Of a stretch of DNA of 64,000 bases, positions 52,616 to 61,960 are shown in pieces. Position 1 is the stretch's first letter, and each line of letters starts with the position of its first letter. The notes under the pieces are model-generated. The model saw nothing but the letters and a program-made list of their open reading frames with translations, did not search any database and had not been told where the DNA came from. Made by a program: the position numbers and the translations under genes. The stretch comes from Gemella sp. GL1 (GTDB lineage Bacteria > Bacillota > Bacilli > Staphylococcales > Gemellaceae), in assembly GCF_013415365.1 (NCBI RefSeq), contig NZ_JACBYB010000013.1:57022-121021 (forward strand). The letters are read 5' to 3'.

Positions 52616-53144
52616 AAGTGGCTACACCTCCTATCACGGTTCCTGTTGCCCATAATGCCCAACCAGCTGGTCCAGTAGCTCCTAAAACTAATCCTAATGC
52701 TCCATAACCTGCTCCTACACCTAATCCTCCCCAAGAAAGAACATTAGAACAAACACTTCTAGATGTAGGCTGATTTTTAACATGATCTATGAAACTATAT
52801 AATTGTCCCTTAGTACCTTGTTTTATAAGTTGACTATTTAAATTATTTACTAATCTTTGAACATCTTTAGATGTAATATTCGCATTAATTTTTTTCAATC
52901 TTCTATCTAATGAAGAATCTTTAATAAATATAAATCTATAAGAATTATTAACTTTGTTTAATTTAATATAATCTTTAACTATATTTCCTATAGCTTTATC
53001 TTTTTGAGAAATTCGAACATTATTGGTTGATTGTGTTGTCTTTGCTTCAGCAACATTATTAAAATTATTATTCAATGTAGCTAAAGGACTAATTAATAAT
53101 CCAGCAGTTAATAAAGCACTTGTTAATTTAATTGATTTTTTCAT
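52596..53144 (-). CDS. Secreted bacteriocin-like precursor with Gly-zipper C-terminus, 182 aa
   Basis: A Sec signal peptide (MKKSIKLTSALLTAGLLISP..AEA, cut near 34) and a ~95-residue charged pro-region end in a ~53-residue hydrophobic domain rich in Gly and Ala. That domain runs from SVCSNVLSWGGLGVGAGYGA to GVATYGASQC, with one Cys near each end that could form a disulfide. GxxxG patterns and composition resemble pore-forming class II bacteriocins, but there is no double-Gly leader and the precursor is long. AGGAGG is 8 bases before the ATG. I know no named family for it. Confidence 0.6.
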   Translation of the reverse strand: MKKSIKLTSALLTAGLLISPLATLNNNFNNVAEAKTTQSTNNVRISQKDKAIGNIVKDYIKLNKVNNSYRFIFIKDSSLDRRLKKINANITSKDVQRLVNNLNSQLIKQGTKGQLYSFIDHVKNQPTSRSVCSNVLSWGGLGVGAGYGALGLVLGATGPAGWALWATGTVIGGVATYGASQC

Positions 53145-53593
53145 AATAAGTTCCTCCTATGAAAATACTGTAAATATAAAGCGTAAATAATTAAGAAGAT
53201 GAGTAGCTACTATTTTTTCTTCACCTACAATATAACATAAAAACAAGTAAAAAAACAGTCTTATTTTTTTGAAAAATATATGATATAATAGAAGGGTAAG
53301 GGCTTTTATTAGTTTTGTTCTTTCTTTATATATTACAAAAAATTTGAGCAATATTATAAATAAAAAGTGATTAATATCACACTTTTTATAATTTATTAGT
53401 TTACTATCTTGAAAATGACTAAAGATAATTTTTAACAAGTAATCAACCTTGAAAAAGAAAAAGACAGGAGTCACCCTGTCTTTTTTTGTATATGATATTT
53501 CTTATAATTTTCTTGTCTATAGTACATTAATTTAATATAACTTGGTGACTATTTTTATTTTGAAATATTTAAAATAGAAATAGTCTAATCTCA
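53145..53593. other. 449-base intergenic region
   Basis: Holds the promoter side of the bacteriocin-like gene, a hairpin AAAAAGTG / CACTTTTT (53362-53387) followed by T-rich sequence, and the kinase-gene terminator. A + strand TATAAT at about 53283 followed ~80 bases later by that hairpin could mark a small RNA, weakly supported. The long reverse frame here has no ribosome site or protein-like composition and is not called. Confidence 0.4.
53458..53485. terminator. Intrinsic terminator
   Basis: AAAAAGACAGG / CCTGTCTTTTT with a short loop. On the minus strand it follows the kinase gene by about 110 bases. Confidence 0.8.
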
Positions 53594-54571
53594 TTATAAA
53601 ACATTATCTTTTACAGCTTTTATTTTTACCTTTGTTCCCACATTCATCTCTGACTCAATTTCTAACTGGCAAGATATTTTGTCTGCTGCTTTTTTACTTA
53701 GATATAGACCCAGACCTGATGATTGTTTGTCTTTTCTTCCATTAAAACCAGTGAATGATTTTTCAAATATTCTTGGAAGGTTATCCTTGCTTATACCCAT
53801 ACCTTCATCTTCTATTACAAGAGCTTCATTTTCTTGATAAATCTTTATTTTCCCCTTATTTTTACTATACTTTATAGCATTTGAAATAATCTGCTCAACT
53901 ATAAATTCTAGCCATTTTTTATCACTTATATAAATTATATCAAGCTTTTGATAGTCTAAATTAATAGATTTAGATATAAATAGGTTGGCATATTTTTTTA
54001 AAATCTTATTTACAACTTCTTTCATTAGGACTTGTTCTGCCTCAATATCATTATTTTTATCATCAAGTCTTATATAACTTAAAAGTAAGTCTACATATTG
54101 TTCTATTTTGAAAAGTTCTATCTCTAATTTTTTCTTATTTTTATCTTCTAAATTTTCAATAAGAAAGGATAGGGAAGCTATAGGTGTTTTTATTTGATGT
54201 ATCCACATTGTATAGTAGTCAATTGTCGACTGTAATTCAAACTCTTTTTTATCAAATATTCTTATATTTTCTTTTTGGAGCTTGCTGGCTAAGTCTAAAA
54301 TTTTATTCTCCATATAGGTAAAATAATCTTTCTCATCTTTCAAATCATAGTCTAAATCTTTTTGAAAGTTTTCCAGAATTTTTGTTTTCTTTCTATATTT
54401 ATAATAATCATAGGCGAAATATATAAATAGTAATAGCCAAGAGATAAAAATAGGGTATAGGCTTATTTCATAATCTACGCCATATAAAATATTAATTACC
54501 AATATCATAAACAAACTATTTATAAGTAATAATACTAGTAAAACAAGCTTATCTTTTAGATATTTCTTCAT
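53594..54571 (-). CDS. Intramembrane-sensing histidine kinase (BceS-like), 325 aa
   Basis: Two N-terminal helices with almost no loop (about 9-28 and 37-55), the hallmark of Bce-type kinases that sense through an ABC transporter. The H-box is YTMWIHQIKTPIASL (His125); the N, G1, F and G2 boxes are visible (EQIISNAIKYSKNKG, IEDEGMGISKDNL, GLGLYLSKKAA). It abuts the response regulator with a 1-base overlap. Partner transporter probably the BceAB-like pair at 49.3-52.1 kb. Confidence 0.92.
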   Translation of the reverse strand: MKKYLKDKLVLLVLLLINSLFMILVINILYGVDYEISLYPIFISWLLLFIYFAYDYYKYRKKTKILENFQKDLDYDLKDEKDYFTYMENKILDLASKLQKENIRIFDKKEFELQSTIDYYTMWIHQIKTPIASLSFLIENLEDKNKKKLEIELFKIEQYVDLLLSYIRLDDKNNDIEAEQVLMKEVVNKILKKYANLFISKSINLDYQKLDIIYISDKKWLEFIVEQIISNAIKYSKNKGKIKIYQENEALVIEDEGMGISKDNLPRIFEKSFTGFNGRKDKQSSGLGLYLSKKAADKISCQLEIESEMNVGTKVKIKAVKDNVL

Positions 54572-55239
54572 TAAACTATGTATCCTTTACCTTTCTTAGT
54601 TTTAATAAAATCTACTATGCCCACTTCTTCTAGTTTTTTTCTCAATCTATTGACATTTACAGATAGGGTATTTTCATCAACAAAAGAATCATTATCCCAA
54701 AGACCTCTCATTATTTCATCTCTTGTTACTATATTTTCCCTATTTTCGAGTAGTATGGCTAATATTTTTGCTTCATTTTTTGTAAGTTCTATAGACTGTC
54801 CCTTATAATTAACCTTATCCTTATTTAGGTCAAAAATTAAGTCCTTATAACTTATAAGATGTTTATCAGAATTAAAGTTATAGACCCTTCTTAAAATAGC
54901 GTCTATTTTTGCTTTTAAAACAACTAATTTAAAGGGTTTAGCTATAAAGTCATCAGCCCCCATAGATACAGCCATTACTATATTCATATCATCTGATGCT
55001 GAAGACATGAAGATAATAGGTATCTTACTAAGTCTTCTTATTTGTTCACAATAATGATAGCCATCAAACTGTGGCAAATTAATATCCATTAAGACTAGAT
55101 CGGGAGAGTAGTCCACAAAATCTTCTATCACCCTAGAATAATCTCCTGCTATTTTGCTTTCAAAACCCCATTTTTCTAAATATTCAACTATAGAACTTGC
55201 GATTATTTCATCATCTTCTATTATCATTATTTTGTACAT
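54571..55239 (-). CDS. OmpR-family response regulator (BceR-like), 222 aa
   Basis: Receiver domain 1-115 with phospho-acceptor Asp52 (VLMDINLP) and acidic pair EDD at 8-10; winged helix 130-222 (LTKNEAKILAILLENRENIV, MRGLWDNDSFVDENTLSVNV). GGAGAG precedes the ATG. Forms an operon with the kinase and lies 34 bases after mnmE with a parS-like site between. Confidence 0.93.
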   Translation of the reverse strand: MYKIMIIEDDEIIASSIVEYLEKWGFESKIAGDYSRVIEDFVDYSPDLVLMDINLPQFDGYHYCEQIRRLSKIPIIFMSSASDDMNIVMAVSMGADDFIAKPFKLVVLKAKIDAILRRVYNFNSDKHLISYKDLIFDLNKDKVNYKGQSIELTKNEAKILAILLENRENIVTRDEIMRGLWDNDSFVDENTLSVNVNRLRKKLEEVGIVDFIKTKKGKGYIV

Positions 55240-55253
55240 ACTTCTCTCCTTTT

Positions 55254-55269
55254 TGTTCCATGTGAAACA
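55254..55269. promoter_or_regulatory. parS site (one mismatch to consensus)
   Basis: TGTTCCATGTGAAACA matches TGTTNCACGTGAAACA except C to T at position 8. It lies between mnmE and the response regulator, about 3.7 kb from oriC, as expected for ParB loading. parA/parB are not in the window. Confidence 0.75.
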
Positions 55270-55272
55270 TTT

Positions 55273-56655
55273 TTATTTTCCTAGACAGAATCTTGAGAAT
55301 AATTCATTAATTAATTCTTCACTTGTATCTTCGCCTATTACTTCTCCTAGTAATTTGAAAGTATTAGTATAATCTATTAATACCATATCTACCTCTAGTC
55401 CTATTTCTGCTGCTGAAATTGCCTCGTTTAGACTTGTTAAGGCTTGTTTTATTAGATTTATTTGTCTTGAATTTGATAGATAGGTAGCATCTTTTTGCCT
55501 TATCTTTCCATCAAAGAACATATCTCTTATATTTTTTTCTAGGTCCTCAATTCCCAAGTAAGAGGTCATAGATGTTTTAATAATAGGGTGTCCATAAGAT
55601 AGTTTTTCTACTTCTTCTAAATCAATTTTTGTTTCTAAGTCTAGTTTATTTAAAATTATAATTATTTCTTTGTTTTGCGTTAATTTTAGCAATTCTCTAT
55701 CAACATCACTTAGCTCATCTGCTGAGTTTAGTAAAAAGAGAACTAGGTCTGCTTGTTCTAAGGCCCTTCTTGAACGCTCTATTCCTATAGATTCTACCAA
55801 ATCGTCTGTTTCTCTAATTCCTGCTGTATCAATAAGTTTAATAGGAACTCCCTTAATATTCACATGTTCTTCTAAAACATCACGTGTAGTTCCTGCTATA
55901 TCTGTTACGATTGCCTTATTTTCCTGTAGCAAGTTATTAAGTAGTGATGATTTTCCTACATTTGGACGTCCTATAATGGCTGTATTTAGACCTTCTTTAA
56001 TGATTTTTCCTTGTTTCGAAGTTTCTAACAAGTTTTCTAAGTCTTCTTTTATTGATTTTGATTTTTCAAGTATTGTTGATGTTGTCTCTACTTCTAAATC
56101 ATCGTATTCTGGATAATCAATGTTTACTTCTACTACTGCCAATATATCTAAAATTTCAGCTCTCAATCTCTTGATTAAGTCTGACAGTCTTCCCTGCATT
56201 TGATCATTGGCAATCATTGAAGCCTCATCTGTCTTAGATTTGATAAAGTCAATTACTGCTTCTGCTTGAGATAAATCAATTCTTCCATTTAAAAAAGCTC
56301 TTTTTGTAAATTCTCCTGCTTCTGCCATTCTAGCTCCATTATCCAAACAAAGTTGCAAGATTTTTTGAATTGTTATAATCCCTCCATGACAATTTATTTC
56401 TACTATATCTTCACAGGTATAAGTTCTTGGGGCTGCCATTTTAACAGCCATAATTTCTTCTATAATTTGGTCATTTTCTGGATCATAGGCATGTCCATAA
56501 TTGATTGTATGGCTATCCACTGACTGAATTGTTTTTCCTTTTGGCAATTTTAATATTTTATCTGCAATTTCAAAAGCTTTAGGTCCACTAAGCCTTACTA
56601 TTCCAATAGCTCCCTCTCCCATAGCCGTCGATATGGCTGCGATTGTTTCTGTCAT
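55273..56655 (-). CDS. mnmE: tRNA modification GTPase MnmE, 460 aa
   Basis: Works with MnmG to modify the wobble uridine (cmnm5U). N-terminal folate-binding domain ([20 protein letters not shown]), GTPase domain with [32 protein letters not shown] and NKLD motifs, and the C-terminal catalytic Cys motif FCLGK. Of two nearby ATGs I choose 56655, better spaced from TTGAG. mnmG is not next to it here; a Bce-type two-component system follows instead. Confidence 0.95.
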   Translation of the reverse strand: MTETIAAISTAMGEGAIGIVRLSGPKAFEIADKILKLPKGKTIQSVDSHTINYGHAYDPENDQIIEEIMAVKMAAPRTYTCEDIVEINCHGGIITIQKILQLCLDNGARMAEAGEFTKRAFLNGRIDLSQAEAVIDFIKSKTDEASMIANDQMQGRLSDLIKRLRAEILDILAVVEVNIDYPEYDDLEVETTSTILEKSKSIKEDLENLLETSKQGKIIKEGLNTAIIGRPNVGKSSLLNNLLQENKAIVTDIAGTTRDVLEEHVNIKGVPIKLIDTAGIRETDDLVESIGIERSRRALEQADLVLFLLNSADELSDVDRELLKLTQNKEIIIILNKLDLETKIDLEEVEKLSYGHPIIKTSMTSYLGIEDLEKNIRDMFFDGKIRQKDATYLSNSRQINLIKQALTSLNEAISAAEIGLEVDMVLIDYTNTFKLLGEVIGEDTSEELINELFSRFCLGK

Positions 56656-56717
56656 TATCATTTCTCAACTTTCATAATATTTCTTTTATAATTATAAACT
56701 ATTTTAGATAAAATAAA

Positions 56718-56743
56718 AAGAAGTGTAGATTTCTACACTTCTT
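56718..56743. terminator. Terminator of rnpA-jag-receiver operon
   Basis: AAGAAGTGTAGA / TCTACACTTCTT around TT, with T-rich tail on the minus strand. Confidence 0.85.
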
Positions 56744-56794
56744 CTTAAATTTCTACTTAAAAATTTTAAAACATCAAAATCCAGCTCTTAATTT

Positions 56795-57163
56795 TTATAA
56801 TTCTTCTTTCTTTATTAGGTCTAGTTCATAAAGAGCTGATTTAAAATCATATTCATCATATTCTTTTTTTAGAATATATAGGGCTCCATTCTTATAGGCC
56901 TGCTTCTTATAAATATGACCAGCACTCGAACAAATCATAATTATTGCTTTAGGATCATCCTTCACTATTTCTTTACTAGCATCAAGACCATCAAGATTTG
57001 GCATACAAATATCCATAGTTACTATATCAGGTTGAACTTTTCTATATTGATCTATAGCTTCATATCCATCTTTAGCAAAAAATACTTCATTTCCCAGCTT
57101 TCTTTGAATATCTGCTCCCCTTTCTCTATAATATCCTGAATCATCTACTATTAAAACTTTCAT
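56795..57163 (-). CDS. Stand-alone receiver-domain (CheY-like) response regulator, 122 aa
   Basis: A complete receiver with no output domain: acidic pair D7-D8, phospho-acceptor D51 (TMDICMP), switch Ser in MICSSAG and Lys in YILKKEYDEY. AGGAGGTAATCTT ATG gives a near-ideal start at 57163; a TTG six codons earlier lies in that site. It follows jag by only 11 bases, so it is co-transcribed with rnpA and jag. No chemotaxis genes or histidine kinase are adjacent in that operon. Its kinase and target are unknown. Confidence 0.88.
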   Translation of the reverse strand: MKVLIVDDSGYYRERGADIQRKLGNEVFFAKDGYEAIDQYRKVQPDIVTMDICMPNLDGLDASKEIVKDDPKAIIMICSSAGHIYKKQAYKNGALYILKKEYDEYDFKSALYELDLIKKEEL

Positions 57164-57174
57164 AAGATTACCTC

Positions 57175-58068
57175 CTACCAAGCTGTTATTATTAAGTATC
57201 TATGTGGTTCTTTTCCTTCTGACAATGTCTCTACATTTTTAATATTACTCAGAGCATTATGAATTATCTTTCTTTCTTCACTTATCATAGGTTCTAATTC
57301 TACTGGTCTTCCTAATTTTTTAGACTTTTTAGCCATATTTAGGGCTAATTCTTCTAGGGTTACTTTTCTATTCTGCCTGTAATCTTCACAATCTACTATA
57401 ATTTTAAAGTAATTATTTGTAAATTTTTTAGCATAATTATTTGCTAAATACTGTATTGAGTTAAGGGTGTTACCTCTTTTTCCTATCAAGAGGCTAGAGT
57501 TGTCTACATCTTTTATTTTTAAAAGATATATCTTACTTGCCATCAAGTCAAAATCAATACTTGCTGTTTTGAATCCCATTGAGTGAACAATGTTTCTAAT
57601 ATAAGTAACAATAGCTTCTTGATTTTTTATTATCTTATCTTCTTTTTTTACTACTTCTTGTTTCTCTTGATTTTCAGATTCTTCTATAATTTGACTTGTT
57701 TCTTCAAAATCTTGAGATTTTTCTCCCATAGTCTTTTCTAAATCTTTTTCTTCAAGATTTTCATTATCTTCTATCTGGCTAGCAATTTCTTCTTTTGCTA
57801 AATCTTCTTTTATTTCAGGAGAGTTTTTTACTTCTATCTCATCTACTTCTACTTTTTTTGCTGATGATTCTATGATTTCTTCTTGACCATAGTCGTTGGC
57901 TAGGGGACTTAGTCTTACTAAGGCTTCTTTTTTAAATAATCCAAAAAATCCAGCCGAACCAGCTTCTAATACTTCTATTTTTACCTTATCTTCAGATAAG
58001 TTTAATTCTTTTAATCCTTCTTTTATCGCATCATCTACAGAATTTGCTTTATATTCATAGTTACGCAT
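57175..58068 (-). CDS. khpB: RNA-binding protein KhpB/Jag, 297 aa
   Basis: N-terminal Jag_N domain (1-50, YKANSVDDAIKEGLKELNLS and GFFGLFKKEALVRL), an acidic Glu/Lys linker (70-150), a KH domain (MGFKTASIDFDLMASKIYLL, then IGKRGNTLNSIQYLANNYAK) and the R3H domain with RKIIHNALSNIKNVETLSEG. With KhpA it regulates cell elongation and division in cocci. It follows rnpA directly, with no yidC between. Confidence 0.93.
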   Translation of the reverse strand: MRNYEYKANSVDDAIKEGLKELNLSEDKVKIEVLEAGSAGFFGLFKKEALVRLSPLANDYGQEEIIESSAKKVEVDEIEVKNSPEIKEDLAKEEIASQIEDNENLEEKDLEKTMGEKSQDFEETSQIIEESENQEKQEVVKKEDKIIKNQEAIVTYIRNIVHSMGFKTASIDFDLMASKIYLLKIKDVDNSSLLIGKRGNTLNSIQYLANNYAKKFTNNYFKIIVDCEDYRQNRKVTLEELALNMAKKSKKLGRPVELEPMISEERKIIHNALSNIKNVETLSEGKEPHRYLIITAW

Positions 58069-58079
58069 TCTTTTTCCCT

Positions 58080-58415
58080 CTATATTTTCAATAATTTAGT
58101 ATTTCTTAAAATATGATTTATTGATTTCACAAAATCCTCAAAAGATATGTTAACAGCACCAGCTCTTATTATTATAATTATATCTCTATCCACTATCCTA
58201 TCCTTATGCTGCTTGATCGCTTCTCTTACATAACGCTTTAGTTTGTTTCTTTTATGAGCCTTACCTAATTTTTTACTAACAGATATTCCTAATCTAAAGT
58301 GATCCTGCTGATTAGGTGAGTGATAGATAACAAATTGCCTATTGGCAAAAGATTTTTTTCTTTTTATTATTGTATGGAAATCTTTTTCCCGTTTAATTCT
58401 ATATTCTTTTTTCAT
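58080..58415 (-). CDS. rnpA: Ribonuclease P protein component, 111 aa
   Basis: Basic protein of RNase P. The family signature RLGISVSKKLGKAHKRNKLK followed by RYVREAIKQHKD is intact. Between rpmH (opposite side of a terminator) and jag. The usual downstream yidC/oxaA gene is absent. Confidence 0.95.
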   Translation of the reverse strand: MKKEYRIKREKDFHTIIKRKKSFANRQFVIYHSPNQQDHFRLGISVSKKLGKAHKRNKLKRYVREAIKQHKDRIVDRDIIIIIRAGAVNISFEDFVKSINHILRNTKLLKI

Positions 58416-58508
58416 TTATAAACCTTTCTATCACTTCATTTTATCAGTTAAGGTGCTTTTTTACAACAATTTATAGTACTTTTTTTCACAATTTTATATA
58501 AAAAAATA

Positions 58509-58545
58509 AAAATAGCCCTTAGGAATCAATCCTAAAGGCTATTTT
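58509..58545 (-). terminator. Terminator of rpmH
   Basis: AAAATAGCCCTTAGGA / TCCTAAAGGCTATTTT with one mismatch around ATCAA. Confidence 0.88.
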
Positions 58546-58563
58546 CTATTTTAGGCTATTTAA

Positions 58564-58698
58564 TTAAGCTGAAAGAACTTTTCTTCCTTTAGCTCTACGT
58601 CTTGCTAAAACATTTCTTCCATTTTTAGTACTCATACGAGCTCTAAATCCATGAACTTTTGAATGTTTTCTTTTATTTGGTTGATACGTACGTTTCAT
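58564..58698 (-). CDS. rpmH: 50S ribosomal protein L34, 44 aa
   Basis: Reading leftward from the ATG at 58698: [20 protein letters not shown] and onward to GRKVLSA, the complete L34 sequence with its family length of 44. An AGGAGGAC-type ribosome site precedes it. Marks the left border of oriC as in most Firmicutes. Confidence 0.98.
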   Translation of the reverse strand: MKRTYQPNKRKHSKVHGFRARMSTKNGRNVLARRRAKGRKVLSA

Positions 58699-59181
58699 TT
58701 CAGTCCTCCTCGAGTTTTTTCTTTAATGCGATAGATGTAATAACTATAAAATAATACCATAGTCTAAATCAAAAATCAAGTCCTCTCTGACTTTTAATTA
58801 AATTTAGCTATATTTTTTCTTTTCCACAAGTTTTATATTTTTTGTTAATAAGTATGTTGATAACTTGTTAATTTTATAAAAAATTCTTCAGCTTTTTAAC
58901 AGTTTTCCACAAGATTTAATTAAAAAACCCCAGTTTTCAAATAAAAGTTTTCCACAACTTTTGAAAACTTTTTAAAAAATTTATAATCCTTTTTATAACG
59001 GGATTTATTTCTTTTAAAACTTGTTAATAACTTTCTTAGTCGCTACTCATTATTTTATTTTTTAACAGTTTTTTGTTAGTTTTTAAATAGACTTATTAAC
59101 AGTTTTTATATCTTTTTCCACAGTTTGTTTAAAACTTCTTCTTATGTTATAATATTTTTACAAAAAATGGGAGGTTTTTCT
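58699..59181. other. Chromosomal replication origin (oriC), rpmH-dnaA intergenic region
   Basis: Very AT-rich. Four exact TTTTCCACA DnaA boxes lie at 58820-58828, 58913-58921, 58948-58956 and 59114-59122, all in the same orientation, with further looser TGTTAATAA-type sites around 58850 and 59025. The last box abuts the dnaA -35 (TTGTTT 59125-59130, 17 bases, TATAAT 59148-59153), consistent with DnaA autoregulation. Two more boxes lie between dnaA and dnaN. Confidence 0.92.
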
Positions 59182-60660
59182 ATGAATGATTCTAATTTTT
59201 TATGGCAAATTATTTTGAATCAATTAAAAACAGAATTAAATTCTGAGGTTTATTCAACTTGGATTGAACCTAATTCTATTGAAAATGTCGATATGCAAAA
59301 TAAGACTCTTACTATTGTTAGTTCAAATACTCTTATTTCTTCATATTTACAAAATGTTTTTGACTCAAAATTTAAGGAAATTTTAAAAACATACACTACT
59401 CTTGATTTTCAAATTTTCTACAATTTTACAGGCAACACTAATCCTATAGTTTCTGCACCTGTTTCTACGTCTATAATTGCTGAACCTACATCAGTTGAAA
59501 ATACATTTGAAAGTAATATATTAAAGAAATTTAATTCTTCTAATGAAACATCTAGGCAATCATTTCCCAAGAAATATAGAAATGATTTTTATACAGCTCC
59601 TTCTAATAGTGAAACTTTAAAAACGTCTAAACAAAATCCTAACCTAAATAAAAATTTTACTTTTGATAATTTCGTAGTTGGTGATGGAAGTAAACACGTT
59701 TTTAACTTAGCCTATGCTTCTGCATCAACACCTGGTGCTCATAATCCAGTCTTTGTCTATGGGGGAGTTGGTCTTGGTAAAACACATCTACTCCATGCTA
59801 TAGGTAATGAGATGGAGCTTCAACACCCACACTTTAAAATAAAATGTGTTACTTCTGAACAATTTTTAAATGACTATCTTAAATCAATAGGTAAAGGTCC
59901 TGAACATCAAATTGCATCTGAAAAATTTAGGCAAGAATATAGATCTATTGATGCCTTATTGATTGATGATATTCAGTTTTTTTCTGGTAAAACTGGACTC
60001 CAACAAGCTTTTTTCCATATTTTTAATGAACTCTATAGTAGCCAAAAACAAATTGTTCTTATAAGTGATAGAGATCCTAGCCATCTTGATGGTTTAGATG
60101 ATAGATTAGTTTCTAGGTTTGACTCTGGAGTTATAGCCGATATTACTCCACCAGATTATGAAACTCGTATGAGAATTATTACAGAAAAATGTGAAGGTCT
60201 TGGTCTTTATCTTTCTGAAAATATTGTTTCATTTATTGCTGGTAATGTTTCTGGTAATATTAGGCAAATCGAAGGAGTACTTAAAAATATTAAACTTATG
60301 ACTGACAATGGGGCTACTGCCTCTTTAGATTTAGTGGAGGATATTTTAAAACGTAGGACTAAGTCTACTAAAAAGGTTATTCTTCCTGAGAATATTATTA
60401 ACATTACATCTGATTACTATAATATTTCTGTTGATGATATTTTTTCAGCAAAACGTGTTAAAGAAATAGTTACTGCTAGAATGATTGCCATCTATCTGTG
60501 TAGAGAACTTACAGACCTGTCTTTACCTGCTATTGGTTCAATCTTTAATAAAGATCATTCATCTATACACTATGCACATTCTAAAGTCCTTTCTATGATA
60601 GCTGAAAATAAGAATGATATTCTTAAACATATAGAGTCTATTAAGGAAAAAATGAATTAA
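59182..60660 (+). CDS. dnaA: Chromosomal replication initiator DnaA, 492 aa
   Basis: Binds DnaA boxes and melts oriC. Domain I (1-85, FLWQIILNQLKTELNSEVYS), a Ser/Asn-rich linker (90-150), the AAA+ domain with Walker A YGGVGLGKTHLLHAIG and Walker B LLIDDIQF, and the DNA-binding domain with KDHSSIHYAHSKVLSM. The ATG at 59182 follows GGGAGG; earlier in-frame starts overlap the promoter. Length normal for cocci. Confidence 0.97.
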   Translation: MNDSNFLWQIILNQLKTELNSEVYSTWIEPNSIENVDMQNKTLTIVSSNTLISSYLQNVFDSKFKEILKTYTTLDFQIFYNFTGNTNPIVSAPVSTSIIAEPTSVENTFESNILKKFNSSNETSRQSFPKKYRNDFYTAPSNSETLKTSKQNPNLNKNFTFDNFVVGDGSKHVFNLAYASASTPGAHNPVFVYGGVGLGKTHLLHAIGNEMELQHPHFKIKCVTSEQFLNDYLKSIGKGPEHQIASEKFRQEYRSIDALLIDDIQFFSGKTGLQQAFFHIFNELYSSQKQIVLISDRDPSHLDGLDDRLVSRFDSGVIADITPPDYETRMRIITEKCEGLGLYLSENIVSFIAGNVSGNIRQIEGVLKNIKLMTDNGATASLDLVEDILKRRTKSTKKVILPENIINITSDYYNISVDDIFSAKRVKEIVTARMIAIYLCRELTDLSLPAIGSIFNKDHSSIHYAHSKVLSMIAENKNDILKHIESIKEKMN

Positions 60661-60697
60661 ATAAAAATCAACAGAAATTTGTAAAGTTTTTAACAAG

Positions 60698-60748
60698 TTT
60701 TCCACAGCTTAAATCTGTCAAATTTCTAAGTTTTTAAACTTTTCCACA
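60698..60748 (+). other. DnaA boxes in the dnaA-dnaN intergenic region
   Basis: TTTTCCACA at 60698-60706 and 60740-60748, same orientation as those in oriC. The 146-base spacer thus forms a second part of a bipartite origin. Confidence 0.85.
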
Positions 60749-60806
60749 GTTTTAACAGGACTTATTATTATTATTTATTAATATATTATATATATAAGGA
60801 GCAAAT

Positions 60807-61946
60807 ATGAAATTTACAATATTAAAAAATTATTTTTTAGATGCATTAAATACTATATCTAAAGTTATAATTCCTACACCAGCTTTTGATATATTGAAGG
60901 GAATTAAGTTTGATTTACTAGCAGATAAACTGATCTTAACTGCCAGTGATTCTTTGGTATCTATGGAATACACTATAAATTCATATATTGATGATAAAGA
61001 GGTTATAGATATAGAAAAAACAGGACAAGTAGTTATTCCTTCTAAAAATTTTATAGAGATTATAAAAAAAGCACCAACTGATGAAATTTTTATAGAACTT
61101 ATTAATCAACAAATAAAAATTAAATCGGGTAATAGTGAATTTAATATCCTAGTCTATGATGCTGATGAATTTCCAGAACTACCTTTGGTAGCTAAAGAAA
61201 ATAATTTTAAAATTTCATCTACAGTCTTTAATTCTATAATTAAAGAAACTCTGTTTTCTGCAGCAATAAATGATCAAAGACCTATTTTAGAAGGAGTTAA
61301 TCTTGTATTAGAAAATAAAAATTTAACTGCAACTTCTACAGATTCACACAGAATGAGTAAAAGAAAGCTGATTTTGAAAGATATTGAATTGGATAAAAAG
61401 TTTAATATGATAGTTCCTAGAAAGGCTCTTCAATATATTCAAAGGCTTACTGAGAATCTAGATAATATTTTAGAAATTTACTATGAAGAAAATAGAATTT
61501 TATTTGTTTTAGATAATATCTTATACTATGTATCCTTAATAAGTGGAAAATATCCTAATACTGATAAGTTAATTCCACAAGATTATGAATGTTCTATTGA
61601 TGTAAAAAGTAAAGAACTATATGATGGAGTAGATAGGGTATCCTTAGTAAGTAGAGATGAGAAAAATGATATTGTTAAAATTCAAATAGAAAATGGCAAG
61701 ATAAAATTATCTTCAAATTCTAAAGAAATGGGGACTGCTGAAGAGAATGTAGATGTTATGAATATTGACCAAGTAGATGACTTTGAAATTGCAGTTTCCG
61801 CAAAGTTCTTAAAAGAGGCAATTACTGCAGTAGCATCAGAAAATGTTATTATCAACTTTTCTGGAGAATTAACAGCCTTCACTATTCAGCCTAGTGATAA
61901 GCACAGAGATATAATTCAAGTTTTATTACCGGTTAGAACATATTAG
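60807..61946 (+). CDS. dnaN: DNA polymerase III beta clamp, 379 aa
   Basis: Ring-shaped sliding clamp: start MKFTILKNYFLDALNTISKV, three repeated clamp domains, end ..FTIQPSDKHRDIIQVLLPVR as in the family. AAGGAGC precedes the ATG. Follows dnaA as in nearly all bacteria; here it is not followed by recF but by an MFS transporter. Confidence 0.97.
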   Translation: MKFTILKNYFLDALNTISKVIIPTPAFDILKGIKFDLLADKLILTASDSLVSMEYTINSYIDDKEVIDIEKTGQVVIPSKNFIEIIKKAPTDEIFIELINQQIKIKSGNSEFNILVYDADEFPELPLVAKENNFKISSTVFNSIIKETLFSAAINDQRPILEGVNLVLENKNLTATSTDSHRMSKRKLILKDIELDKKFNMIVPRKALQYIQRLTENLDNILEIYYEENRILFVLDNILYYVSLISGKYPNTDKLIPQDYECSIDVKSKELYDGVDRVSLVSRDEKNDIVKIQIENGKIKLSSNSKEMGTAEENVDVMNIDQVDDFEIAVSAKFLKEAITAVASENVIINFSGELTAFTIQPSDKHRDIIQVLLPVRTY

Positions 61947-61960
61947 GAGTAAGGCAAATA

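Noticed and set aside
53157..53474. 105-codon minus-strand frame between kinase and bacteriocin-like gene
   Set aside because: Phe/Leu/Lys-only low-complexity translation of AT-rich DNA, no ribosome site, and it runs through a terminator hairpin.
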